This document shows positions 36,267-44,640 of a stretch of 49,297 bases of DNA, piece by piece. The position numbers and the translations under genes were made by a program. Origin of the DNA: Sulfuritalea sp. (GTDB lineage Bacteria; Pseudomonadota; Gammaproteobacteria; Burkholderiales; Rhodocyclaceae); contig JAUSCI010000005.1 of assembly GCA_030651305.1 (NCBI GenBank), positions 1 to 49,297 of the forward strand, given 5' to 3'. Under the pieces are notes generated by a model that saw only the letters and a program-made list of their open reading frames with translations, was not told the DNA's origin and did no database searches. Every line of letters starts with the position of its first letter. Position 1 is the stretch's first letter.

Positions 36267-38519
36267 TCAAGCTTTCGCGGTATGGAACCGTATCAAGTTG
36301 CGGCCTGCCTCCTTGGCTTGATACATCGCCGCATCAGCCCATTTCAGCACTTCGTCCTGGCTGGCTTCGTGACCGAGAAACAAGGCCACGCCGATACTTG
36401 CCGTGCAATGATGCTCGACGCTGATCTCGGCTCCCCCTTCGCGTTCGATGATCAGCTCATAGGGGCCCGATAACCTGATCCGGATTTTTTCCGCAACGAT
36501 CTCGGCGTTTGCAATCGACTCCGCTTTGCTCGTATTCAAGTCCCTCAGCATGACCACAAATTCATCGCCGCCGAAGCGCGCCACCGTGTCCGTTTCGCGT
36601 ACGCAGCTTTTCAGCCGATGCGCCACTTCGATCAACAGCAAATCGCCGATCGCATGCCCGTGCCTGTCGTTGAGCGGCTTGAAATTGTCCAGGTCGAGGA
36701 ACATCAACGCGCCATGGCAAGCGCTGCGCTTGCTGAATGCCAGGGCCTGACTCAGGCGATCATTGAGCAGGCGCCGGTTCGCCAGCTTGGTCAGCGCATC
36801 GTAGAAAGCCAGTTCGCGCACCTGCTCTTCCATCTGCTTGCGTTCGGTGATGTCGCGGGCCATGGCAAACACCAGGGCCTTGTCATAGAGTTCGAAGATG
36901 TGCGCGTTGACTTCCACCGGTATGACCCTGCCGTCGCGGGTGCGGTGGAAGCTCTCGTAGACCGCCTCGCGGCGGAACGCCAGCTTGATGTTGGGTGCCG
37001 GGTGGGCCGCCGCCTCCGCGGCGATGATGTCCTCGGGCCGCATCCGCAGCAGTTCCTCGCGGCTGTAGCCAAGGCGGTAGCAGGCCATGTCGTTCACCTC
37101 GACGAAGTGTCCGACGGGCGAGCCGGAGATCGAGTCGGCCTCATAGACGAAAATAGGATCGTTGCCGCTGTTGAACAGGAGCCGTATGTGTTTCTCGGAT
37201 TCCTTCAGAGTCTTCTCGGTTCGCTTGCGCTCGGTGATGTCGATGACCACGCCGATAAGGCCGCGTTTCTCGCCGCTGGCGTCATAGAAACGCTTGCCTG
37301 TCAGATGGCCCCAGAATGCGGTGTGGTCGGCGCGCCAATAGAGGCGGTCCAGATCGACAAGGGGAATTGCGCTGGCCAGCAGGTCAAGCATCTTCTGTCG
37401 CCCCGTCTCGCGCTCTTCCGGGTGAACCAGCGCCACATACTCGTTGCCCACCAGTTCATCGAGAGCCCAGCCGAACATCTCGGCCATGCGCTGGTTGGCT
37501 TGCGTGATGCGCCCCGTCATGTCGACCAGAAATATCCCCACACTGGACGTATCGAGGATTTGCTTGAGCAAAGCCTCGCGTCCCGCCAGATCCTCGTTTA
37601 CCCTTGCCAGCGCCTGCGTGCGTTCGGCGACCTTCTGTTCGAGCTCCCCTCGATGCGCCTGCAGCTTCATTACCAGTAGTGCCACATAGCCCAGCAGCAG
37701 GCTGAATATCAGGCCGAGGACGACCTTGAGCCAGAATTCAACCGGGTTGCCCCACCAGCCCTTGATGGGAGCGACACCCAGGACCCAGTTGCCGTAAGCC
37801 AAATCCAGATTCTGTTCCACGGGCGCGATCAGGGCGCTGGATGTGGACGCGGCAATGATCTGTTTCCGTCCGTTGTCCGGATGAATGCGCCAAATTTCGT
37901 AATCGACGCCCTGCTCTGCCAACTGCGGCAGCCGGGCGCCGACGAGCGCCTCGGGAAAACGGATGACGACGTTGGTGAATCCCCAGAAGTAGGGCGTGCC
38001 GCTTGCATCTTCAAGAAACACCGGCAAGCGTCCGACGGCGCCGAAGCCGCCCTGGACCAGATTCATCGGCCCGGCCAGCGTCAGTTTTCCGCTGTCCCGG
38101 GCGATCATGGCCTCCTTGCGCTGCCCCGGACTCCGCAACTGGTCGAAGCCGATCGCCTTTTCGTTGCCGGCCAGCGGCACGGCTTGCCGAATGATTCCTC
38201 CGGGCGACAGTTCCAGCGCGGATACCCCCGGATAAAACCGCAGCATCTGGCCTGCCACGGCGTCGAAGTTGGCGATCTTGCCGTTTCCCTGGCGAACCAG
38301 TGCAGCCAGGGCGTAGGTGGCGGACAGGGCTCTTTCGATAGTAGTCTCGAGCGCACGCGCATGGTCTTTGGCCAAACCGGCGAAACGCGCGCGGTTTTCC
38401 TGCAAGTGATGCTGTTCAGATTCCCGGATCAGGCCCGCCGCGATCGCCGCGGCAAGCAGAAAAATGCCCAAGGCCACGACCAGCGGGCGCTGGTTGGCTG
38501 AACGGATCATGGCCATCAA
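36267..38519 (-). CDS. CHASE-PAS-PAS-GGDEF membrane diguanylate cyclase
   Basis: The 750-residue protein has a membrane helix at about 12-28 and an extracytoplasmic CHASE-type domain (about 70-245, including FYPGVSALELSPGGIIRQAV). A second membrane helix lies near 265-290, then a coiled coil, PAS domains (about 325-440 and 450-580) and a GGDEF domain. The GGDEF motif is intact at 650-654 with an RETD inhibitory site five residues before it, so it is probably an active, product-inhibited cyclase. CHASE domains sense small extracellular ligands. It is convergent with the synthetase gene. A short GCTTGA/TCAAGC repeat at 36223-36272 might help terminate but is weak. Confidence 0.92.
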   Translation of the reverse strand: MMAMIRSANQRPLVVALGIFLLAAAIAAGLIRESEQHHLQENRARFAGLAKDHARALETTIERALSATYALAALVRQGNGKIANFDAVAGQMLRFYPGVSALELSPGGIIRQAVPLAGNEKAIGFDQLRSPGQRKEAMIARDSGKLTLAGPMNLVQGGFGAVGRLPVFLEDASGTPYFWGFTNVVIRFPEALVGARLPQLAEQGVDYEIWRIHPDNGRKQIIAASTSSALIAPVEQNLDLAYGNWVLGVAPIKGWWGNPVEFWLKVVLGLIFSLLLGYVALLVMKLQAHRGELEQKVAERTQALARVNEDLAGREALLKQILDTSSVGIFLVDMTGRITQANQRMAEMFGWALDELVGNEYVALVHPEERETGRQKMLDLLASAIPLVDLDRLYWRADHTAFWGHLTGKRFYDASGEKRGLIGVVIDITERKRTEKTLKESEKHIRLLFNSGNDPIFVYEADSISGSPVGHFVEVNDMACYRLGYSREELLRMRPEDIIAAEAAAHPAPNIKLAFRREAVYESFHRTRDGRVIPVEVNAHIFELYDKALVFAMARDITERKQMEEQVRELAFYDALTKLANRRLLNDRLSQALAFSKRSACHGALMFLDLDNFKPLNDRHGHAIGDLLLIEVAHRLKSCVRETDTVARFGGDEFVVMLRDLNTSKAESIANAEIVAEKIRIRLSGPYELIIEREGGAEISVEHHCTASIGVALFLGHEASQDEVLKWADAAMYQAKEAGRNLIRFHTAKA

Positions 38520-38671
38520 ACGATTCTCAATGTGTGCGCCATAGCCGCAAGATACTCCAGCCGCAACAACTCGCAGGAACCTGCACCTCGACCGCCGGGC
38601 TGCAAGTATCCGTGACCTGACTACCCGGTCGAATGCTGTTTTCCGCTACGAAGCTCCGGGGACGCCGGAAT

Positions 38672-38790
38672 TCAGCCTCTCTCCTTATGCCCGGCCTTCT
38701 TCGCCGTGCCGCCAGCGCCGACTATTGGTTCAATCGCTTCGTTGCCGAGACCGGCGACCGGCACGGCCTGAACGAAGCTTCGTCGTCGCG
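38672..38790 (-). pseudogene. Possible remnant of a cysS 3' end
   Basis: Read on the minus strand this segment encodes SFVQAVPVAGLGNEAIEPIV followed by GAGGTAKKAGHKERG and a stop. It aligns with the [30 protein letters not shown] part of the intact cysS at 40657-42027. The DNA also aligns without gaps for about 60 bases at roughly 80% identity (around 38695-38755 against 40765-40825). There is no start codon context and no upstream CysS domain. It may be a decayed partial duplicate or part of a dispersed repeat that shares this sequence. Confidence 0.4.
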
Positions 38791-38829
38791 CCGCATCAGG
38801 CTCAGCACAAGTCCATTCATTAAGCGACA

Positions 38830-38879
38830 CTCATGATCGACGGATGTGCCAAAAAGCCGGCACACCCCTCAATCATGAG
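38830..38879. repeat. Nested inverted repeat
   Basis: An outer pair CTCATGAT (38830-38837) and ATCATGAG (38872-38879) encloses an inner pair TGTGCC (38845-38850) and GGCACA (38859-38864) with an 8-base loop. It lies about 140 bases upstream of the DUF4258/DUF2283 pair and in front of the divergent CHASE cyclase. It may be an operator or a palindromic repeat. Confidence 0.5.
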
Positions 38880-39020
38880 GTTCTTGCTTCGCAAGGTCAG
38901 CAGGAAAAGGCCTTCTAAACGCGCGATGCGTCAGGGCCCGCACCAATCCGTGCCGCGCATGTCAACCACTGCACGCCTCAAGGTTTCGCTTGCCAAACGC
39001 TATTGGGCTAGACTTCCGCC

Positions 39021-39272
39021 ATGAGTTACACCTTGAGCAAACATGCGGAGGACGCCATTCATGAGCGGGAAATCAGCCCTGAGTGGATTGCAGAGACCAT
39101 GGCCCAGCCGCTGGCCATGGAACCCGACCCGGACGATCCCGAGCTACGGCACGCCTTGCGGCCAATAGCCGATTTCGGCTATCGTGTGTTACGCGTGATT
39201 TTCAATCAGACCAAAACTCCGCCCCATGTCGTTACGGTCTTCTTTGATCGCACCATGAAAGGCAAACTATGA
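39021..39272 (+). CDS. DUF4258-type small protein (putative toxin of a toxin-antitoxin-like pair)
   Basis: The 83-residue protein has the DUF4258 pattern: SKHAEDAIHEREISPEWIAE near the N-terminus and VTVFFDRTMKG at the C-terminus. This family is computationally associated with toxin-antitoxin-like pairs; no activity is established here. The ATG has no clear SD. Its last four bases overlap the start of the DUF2283 gene (ATGA), so the two are coupled. Confidence 0.8.
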   Translation: MSYTLSKHAEDAIHEREISPEWIAETMAQPLAMEPDPDDPELRHALRPIADFGYRVLRVIFNQTKTPPHVVTVFFDRTMKGKL

Positions 39273-39460
39273 AAATCGAATACGACCCGGAAGTCGACGC
39301 GCTTTATGTGCGGCTGACCGACAGTAAAATCATTGACTCCGAACAGGTGCAGCCGGGCATCATCCTGGACTTTGACGCATGCGGAAAGGTTGTTGCGGTC
39401 GAAGTGCTGAACGCCAGCAAACGCGAAACCCCGGCCGCACCGCTAAAAGCAGCCGCCTGA
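39269..39460 (+). CDS. DUF2283-family small protein (putative partner/antitoxin)
   Basis: The 63-residue protein begins MKIEYDPEVDALYVRLTDSK, the DUF2283 signature, and continues VQPGIILDFDACGKVVAVEV. These small beta-rich proteins often follow DUF4258 or similar genes. The start overlaps the preceding gene by ATGA and the end is 1 base from the convergent haemerythrin-GGDEF stop. The antitoxin role is a genomic-context prediction only. Confidence 0.82.
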   Translation: MKIEYDPEVDALYVRLTDSKIIDSEQVQPGIILDFDACGKVVAVEVLNASKRETPAAPLKAAA

Positions 39461-39461
39461 C

Positions 39462-40598
39462 CTACCCCCGGCAAACCCGGTTGCGGCCTTCTTCCTTCGC
39501 TGAATACAAACCGCGATCGGCGGCGGCAATCAATGCGTCGGAACTGGCCTGCTGGTTCGGCATCATCGTGGCGGCACCGATACTGACGGTGACCTCAGCC
39601 GCGACCGGCGAATCCGCATGGGGAATATGCAGGCCGGCAAGTTGCTGCTGGATAGCCAGCGCAACAGGCATCGCACCATCCGGATCGGTATTCGGCAGAA
39701 TGACAACCAGCTCTTCGCCGCCATAGCGAGCCAGCAGGTCCGCGGGACGTTTGAGCGCCGATAACGCGGCCCGAGCCACGGATTGAAGACAGCGGTCCCC
39801 CGCCTGGTGACCATAGTGGTCGTTGTAGCGCTTGAAGTTGTCGACATCGATCATCAGCAAAGACAAGGACTGGTGTTCCCGCATCGCCCGGCGCCATTCC
39901 ATGTCCAGCCGGGTATCGAAATACCTGCGATTGGCAATCCCCAGCAGGCCATCGCTGTTGGACAGCGCTTCCAGCCGTTGATTGAGGTCCGTCAAGTTCT
40001 GGTTGGCCTGCGCCAGTTCCCCGGTACGCGCCGCGACCCGTTCCTCGAGACCGGCATTGGCCGCGGCCAGATCACGATTCTGCGCAGTAAGCACATGGTA
40101 AAGATTGTGCATCGCCTGCAACAAGGCGGAAGTGGCGTTGTCTTTCTCGGCCGTATCCATTTCGTAGGCCTGGTCCGGCGATTTGCCGGCACGGATCAGC
40201 GCTATCTGCCGTGCCATCGCCTGGTCCTCGCCCAGGATATGAAAAGCCAGCCACGACCGAAGATAGCCGTGCAGGGCATCCGCCGCGTTGGCCATCGAAT
40301 TTCGCGAGTTCCACATGGTCGACACCTGCTGGATGAATTCAGCATGGCTGCGCCGGTGCGGGTCCTGATGACGCGGAGCAACGGCGGTCTCCGTCATCAG
40401 GCGCTCCTCTTCGCCAAAGTGATACTGGGCGTACTCCGCAAGCTCGCCGAAGATCGCCTGCAAGGACTCCGGATTATCGACTTCTCCCGCAATCAGGGAT
40501 TCGCCGAGCTGATTGATCAAGTCCACCAGGTGGTGATGTTCCAGGTCCACCCGCTTCAGGCCGGTGGTGAAATGCTCGTCCCAAACAAAGGTTTCCAT
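39462..40598 (-). CDS. Haemerythrin-GGDEF diguanylate cyclase (oxygen-responsive type)
   Basis: The 378-residue protein starts METFVWDEHFTTGLKRVDLE with a bacteriohaemerythrin domain (about 1-130). His/Glu/Asp ligands are visible in DLEHHHLVD, YHFGEEERLM and HRRSHAEF, with a terminal HILGEDQAM. A coiled coil at about 155-215 leads to the GGDEF domain, whose motif is GGEEL with an RPAD inhibitory site five residues earlier. Related haemerythrin-cyclases respond to O2 at the diiron site. The ATG at 40598 has GGGGGA about 9 bases upstream, although the frame is open to 40805. It lies 58 bases after cysS on the same strand and may be read through from it. Confidence 0.93.
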   Translation of the reverse strand: METFVWDEHFTTGLKRVDLEHHHLVDLINQLGESLIAGEVDNPESLQAIFGELAEYAQYHFGEEERLMTETAVAPRHQDPHRRSHAEFIQQVSTMWNSRNSMANAADALHGYLRSWLAFHILGEDQAMARQIALIRAGKSPDQAYEMDTAEKDNATSALLQAMHNLYHVLTAQNRDLAAANAGLEERVAARTGELAQANQNLTDLNQRLEALSNSDGLLGIANRRYFDTRLDMEWRRAMREHQSLSLLMIDVDNFKRYNDHYGHQAGDRCLQSVARAALSALKRPADLLARYGGEELVVILPNTDPDGAMPVALAIQQQLAGLHIPHADSPVAAEVTVSIGAATMMPNQQASSDALIAAADRGLYSAKEEGRNRVCRG

Positions 40599-40656
40599 AA
40601 GCGCTATCCCCCATTCAAAGTTGGCATATGACGGGAGGCTGCAAGAGCTATATGCA

Positions 40657-42027
40657 TCAAGCCCGGCGCCAGGTCGTTCCCTGCGGGCCGTCTTCGAGCA
40701 CGATGCCGGCCGCTTTGAGTTCGTCTCGAATACGATCGGATTCGGCAAAATTCCGCGCTTTCTTCGCCGTGCCGCGAGCGCCGACTTTTGCTTCGATCTC
40801 TTCATTGCTGAGGCCGCCTTCGGGCGCCGCTTGCAGGAAGCTTTGCGGGTCGCGCTGCAGCAGTCCGAGCACGCCGCCCAACGCCTTGAGTTGCCCTGCC
40901 AGGGCCGTTTCGCCGCGATTCACCGCCGTCGCCAGATCGAACAACACCGCCATGGCTTCCGGCGTGCCGAAGTCGTCGTCCAGGGCGGCCTTGAAGCGCA
41001 CGGCATGGGCCTCGCTCCAGTCCACCGCCGCCTCGCCGGTGGCGCCTTTCAGCGCCGTGTAAAGCCGCGTCAGCGCCTGCCGCGCATCGTCGAGATGAAC
41101 ATCGGAATAATTGAGCGGGCTGCGGTAGTGCGCGCGCAGGATGAAGAAGCGCACCACCTCGGCATCGTATTTCTTCAGCACCTCGCGGATGGTGAAAAAA
41201 TTGCCCAGCGACTTCGACATCTTTTCATCATCGACACGGACAAACCCGTTGTGCATCCAGTAGTTGACGAACTGGCACTGATGGGCGCCTTCGGATTGCG
41301 CGATCTCGTTCTCGTGGTGGGGAAACTGGAGGTCCTGGCCACCACCGTGAATGTCGAAATGCCGGCCCAGAAGTTCCGCGCCCATGGCCGAGCATTCGAT
41401 GTGCCAGCCGGGACGACCCGGCCCCCAGGGCGACTCCCACTTCACTTCGGCCGGCTCGTCGTCCCGCGCGTGCTTCCACAACACGAAGTCGAGCGGGTCC
41501 TGCTTGCCGGCCATGACATCGACACGTTCGCCGGCGCGCAGGTCTTCCAGCGATTTGCCGGACAGCTTGCCGTAGCCGGCAAACTTGCGCACCGAGTAGC
41601 AGACGTCGTCGCTCTCGGCAACATAGGCATAGCCGTTCTGTTCCAGGGTGGCAATCATCTCCAGCATCTGCGCCACATGGTCGGTGGCGCGCGGCTCGGC
41701 GTCCGGACGCAGCACGCCCAGCGCGGCCGCGTCCTGGTTCATCGCGGCGATGAAGCGGTCGGTCAGCTGCCGGATCGTCTCGCCGTTCTCCTGCGCGCGG
41801 CGGATGATCTTGTCGTCGATATCGGTTATGTTGCGCACATAGGTCAAGGCGTAGCCGCTGGCCCTGAGCCAGCGCGCCACCAGGTCGAACACCACCATTA
41901 CGCGGGCATGCCCGAGATGGCAGAAGTCATACACCGTCATGCCGCAGACGTACATGCTGACTCGGCCTGGCAGAATGGGGACGAACGCCTGCTTTTCGCG
42001 GGCCAGGGTGTTGTATATCTTCAGCAT
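40657..42027 (-). CDS. cysS: Cysteinyl-tRNA synthetase
   Basis: CysS charges tRNA-Cys. The 456-residue protein has the zinc-site Cys in YVCGMTVYD, the class I HIGH motif as [31 protein letters not shown] and the [10 protein letters not shown] motif. The C-terminal helical domain ends [12 protein letters not shown]. The ATG at 42027 has no strong SD nearby. It diverges from the TPR gene across 256 bases. A short stretch of its 3' end resembles a remnant 2 kb away at 38672-38790. Confidence 0.97.
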   Translation of the reverse strand: MLKIYNTLAREKQAFVPILPGRVSMYVCGMTVYDFCHLGHARVMVVFDLVARWLRASGYALTYVRNITDIDDKIIRRAQENGETIRQLTDRFIAAMNQDAAALGVLRPDAEPRATDHVAQMLEMIATLEQNGYAYVAESDDVCYSVRKFAGYGKLSGKSLEDLRAGERVDVMAGKQDPLDFVLWKHARDDEPAEVKWESPWGPGRPGWHIECSAMGAELLGRHFDIHGGGQDLQFPHHENEIAQSEGAHQCQFVNYWMHNGFVRVDDEKMSKSLGNFFTIREVLKKYDAEVVRFFILRAHYRSPLNYSDVHLDDARQALTRLYTALKGATGEAAVDWSEAHAVRFKAALDDDFGTPEAMAVLFDLATAVNRGETALAGQLKALGGVLGLLQRDPQSFLQAAPEGGLSNEEIEAKVGARGTAKKARNFAESDRIRDELKAAGIVLEDGPQGTTWRRA

Positions 42028-42117
42028 GGGGGAGAGGAATTTCCTAAACGCCGGAGTAAGCAGAAATATGGGCAGGAAAGGCCGACATTATCGGCTCATC
42101 GATCAAACGCGGTCAGG

Positions 42118-42147
42118 TTGTGGGGAGGGGGGCCTTCTTGTTAGAAT
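42118..42147 (+). promoter_or_regulatory. Weak sigma70-like promoter for the TPR gene
   Basis: TTGTGG (42118-42123), an 18-base spacer and TAGAAT (42142-42147) precede the TPR gene by about 135 bases. The -10 fits well and the -35 poorly. The remaining leader up to 42283 holds nothing else recognisable. Confidence 0.35.
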
Positions 42148-42283
42148 CCAGCGTTGAATCCCGTATGGTTTGTCCCCGCGAAAACGCAGTTCCAGTGCCT
42201 GCCAACACCAGCCTGATCGGCGTCAAGCACAGCGACCGTAGCTAAATTCATTTTCGGGCAACCGTCAACGAGAAGTATATACC

Positions 42284-43330
42284 ATGACCAAAATCCGCTT
42301 CAATGCTTCACGCCTTCTGGCAACAGCCGTTTCCGTCGCCCTCCTGGCGCTGGCGCCGACGGTCCGCGCCGATGCCCTGCAGGACATCGGCAAACAGATC
42401 AAGCAGGGGCAGCATGCCCAGGCACTGGAACAGGTCGACAAGTATCTTGCGGCCAAACCCAAGGATGCGCAGGGGCGTTTTCTCAAGGGCATCGTGCTGA
42501 CCGAGATGAACAAGCCCAACGAGGCGATTGCGGTATTCTCCAAGCTGACCGAGGATTACCCGGAACTGCCCGAGCCCTACAACAACCTCGCCGTCATCTA
42601 CGCCCAGCAGAAACAGTATGACAAGGCCAAGCAGGCGCTGGAAATGGCCATCCGTACCCATCCGTCCTACGCCACCGCCCACGAGAACCTCGGCGACATT
42701 TACGCGCGACTCGCCAGCCAGGCCTATGACAAGGCTCTGCAGATCGATTCATCGAACTCCAGCGCGCAGAACAAGCTGGCCTTGATTCGTGACCTGATGA
42801 GCACCGCCGGGCGGCCCGGCAAGGTCACCAAGCCGATCACCGATTCGCGTCCGGTCGAACCCGGCAAACTCGCTGCAGCGCCCAAATCCATATCTTCACC
42901 CCCGGCTGCCGCGCCATCGCCGGCGCCCGTCGTCACTTCGGGCAAGCCGGCCGAAGCGCCCAGGGCGGCGCCGGCGAAAGCCGCGGGCGACGTCAATGCC
43001 GAAATTACCAACGCCGTCGAACTGTGGGCCGCGGCATGGTCGCGCAAGGATGTCAAGGCCTATCTCGCGGCTTATGCCAGCGACTTCAAGACCCCGGCCG
43101 GTGAATCGCGCGCGGCGTGGGATGCGGAGCGCCAAAAACGCATCGACAAGCCGGGCGCAATTCAGGTCGGTTACGAAAACCTGCGCATTGCAGTCAATGG
43201 CGACAATGCCACGGTGAAGTTCCGTCAGCACTACAAATCGGCTTCGCTCAAGACGTCCAGCAACAAGGTTCTGCTGATGGGCAAACGTGACGGCAAATGG
43301 CAGATCCTGCAGGAGCGGGTCGGCAGCTGA
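42284..43330 (+). CDS. Exported TPR protein with C-terminal NTF2-like (Cds6-type) domain
   Basis: The 348-residue protein has a signal peptide (cleavage likely after TVRA, about residue 29) and about four TPR motifs between 35 and 170 (AKPKDAQGRFLKGIVLTEMN and PEPYNNLAVIYAQQKQYDKA). A Pro/Ala linker (about 175-235) precedes a C-terminal domain of about 110 residues, AVELWAAAWSRKDVKAYLAA through KVLLMGKRDGKWQIL, of the NTF2-like kind. It overlaps the L,D-transpeptidase gene by one base, and that protein ends in a related domain, so the two may act together in the periplasm. GAGAAG lies about 10 bases before the ATG. Confidence 0.85.
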   Translation: MTKIRFNASRLLATAVSVALLALAPTVRADALQDIGKQIKQGQHAQALEQVDKYLAAKPKDAQGRFLKGIVLTEMNKPNEAIAVFSKLTEDYPELPEPYNNLAVIYAQQKQYDKAKQALEMAIRTHPSYATAHENLGDIYARLASQAYDKALQIDSSNSSAQNKLALIRDLMSTAGRPGKVTKPITDSRPVEPGKLAAAPKSISSPPAAAPSPAPVVTSGKPAEAPRAAPAKAAGDVNAEITNAVELWAAAWSRKDVKAYLAAYASDFKTPAGESRAAWDAERQKRIDKPGAIQVGYENLRIAVNGDNATVKFRQHYKSASLKTSSNKVLLMGKRDGKWQILQERVGS

Positions 43331-44574
43331 TGGGCCATCTGCCGAGCTCCCTGGCAGTCGTCGCCGCCTGCAGCCTGCTGCTGGCGGCAAGCACGGCAGA
43401 GGCCGCCGGCAAGGCCCCGAAACATCTCAAGAAGAACGTCGCCAGCCCGGTCGTCGCGGCGGTCTATACGGATTCCGGACCAGAACCGCTGCTGGCCAAA
43501 GTGTTCGACGCCATCGAGGGCAACCGGCTCGAACTCGCCATGCAGCAGACGGAAATGCTGATCAAGGCCTATCCCAATTTCCGTCTGGCGCATCTGGTGA
43601 TGGGCGACCTGCTGCTGGCCCGCTCGCGCCCCCTGATGGCCTTTGGCGAGGGCGGCGGACCCGCCGCGGGGGAGAAAGTGGCGGACTTGCGCGACGAAGC
43701 CACCGTCCGCCTCAAGGGCTACCGCACCAAGCCGCCGGTCGACTATGTGCCGCGCTATCTGCTGCAGATGCACCCGGAGCAGAGGCACGCCATCGTCGTC
43801 GATACTCAGAAGTCCCGTCTCTACCTCTACCAGAATGACAATGGCACGCCGCGTTTTGTCGCCGATTACTACATCACGCAGGGCAAGCTTGGCGCCGACA
43901 AGGCCCGCGAGGGTGACAGGAAAACGCCGATCGGCGTTTATCACGTTACGTCCAGCCTGCCGCGGCAGAAGCTGACCGACTTTTACGGCAGCGGCGCCTT
44001 TCCCATCAATTACCCCAACGACTGGGACAAGCGCCAGGGGCGCAACGGCCACGGCATCTGGCTGCACGGCACACCATCCGACACCTTCTCGCGGCCGCCC
44101 AAAGCCTCCGACGGTTGCGTGGTACTGGCTAACCAGGATCTCGACGCGCTGTCGAAAAGCCTGCAGATCGGCCTGACCCCGGTGATCATCAGCAACAGCA
44201 TCGAATGGCTTTCGCACGACGACTGGCAGAACGAGCGTGCGTCGCTGCTCAGGAATGTAGAGGAATGGCGGCATGACTGGGAGAGCCGCAACCTTGAGCA
44301 ATACGCGCGGCACTACTCGCACAAGTTCACCGCCGACGGCCAAGGCTATCAGGGCTGGATCGAACAGAAGCGCAAGGTCAACGCGGCCAAGAGCTGGATC
44401 AAGGTAGAGACCGGCAACATCAGCATGTTCCGCAATCCCGGCGACGAAGAGTACGTCGTTGTAAGCTTCGAGCAGGATTACCGCTCCAGCAATCTTTCCA
44501 ACCAGATGAAGAAACGCCAGTACTGGATCAAGGAAAGTGGCCACTGGAAGATTGTTTTCGAAGGCGCTGCCTGA
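43330..44574 (+). CDS. L,D-transpeptidase (YkuD fold) with C-terminal NTF2-like domain
   Basis: The 414-residue exported protein has a signal peptide ending near AEA (about residue 25) and a helical region. The YkuD catalytic domain (about 150-300) has HGIWLHGTPSDTF and PPKASDGCVVLANQDL, which supply the catalytic His and Cys. The C-terminal ~110 residues (HDWESRNLEQYARHYSHKFT through HWKIVFEGAA) form an NTF2/Cds6-like domain. YkuD enzymes make or trim peptidoglycan cross-links or attach lipoproteins; which applies here is unknown. ATG 43330 overlaps the TPR stop (TGATG), so translation is coupled; the frame is open from 43297. Confidence 0.9.
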   Translation: MGHLPSSLAVVAACSLLLAASTAEAAGKAPKHLKKNVASPVVAAVYTDSGPEPLLAKVFDAIEGNRLELAMQQTEMLIKAYPNFRLAHLVMGDLLLARSRPLMAFGEGGGPAAGEKVADLRDEATVRLKGYRTKPPVDYVPRYLLQMHPEQRHAIVVDTQKSRLYLYQNDNGTPRFVADYYITQGKLGADKAREGDRKTPIGVYHVTSSLPRQKLTDFYGSGAFPINYPNDWDKRQGRNGHGIWLHGTPSDTFSRPPKASDGCVVLANQDLDALSKSLQIGLTPVIISNSIEWLSHDDWQNERASLLRNVEEWRHDWESRNLEQYARHYSHKFTADGQGYQGWIEQKRKVNAAKSWIKVETGNISMFRNPGDEEYVVVSFEQDYRSSNLSNQMKKRQYWIKESGHWKIVFEGAA

Positions 44575-44640
44575 CGCTGGCTGTCTGGCTGCGCGAATCA
44601 CCCATTCCCTTACCCCCTTACCCATTTGTCCGGAGGCTCC

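Larger units (their letters stand above)
38520..39020. other. 501-base non-coding stretch
   Basis: No convincing gene was found on either strand between the CHASE cyclase and the DUF4258 gene. Short open frames here have no SD and no recognisable product. The stretch does contain two things listed separately: a minus-strand segment similar to the 3' end of cysS, and a nested inverted repeat at 38830-38879. Confidence 0.7.

Noticed and set aside
36223-36272. Bidirectional terminator between the acyl-CoA synthetase and the CHASE cyclase
   Set aside because: Only a 6-bp GCTTGA/TCAAGC pair with a long GC-rich interior and no T-run, so support is too weak to list as a terminator.
38833-39024. A 63-codon ORF before the DUF4258 gene
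   Set aside because: No SD, a basic low-information translation, and it overlaps the nested inverted repeat; probably spurious.
39462-40805. A longer haemerythrin-GGDEF protein starting at 40805
   Set aside because: The extra 69 residues overlap the cysS 3' end and precede a well-placed SD and the conserved haemerythrin start at 40598.
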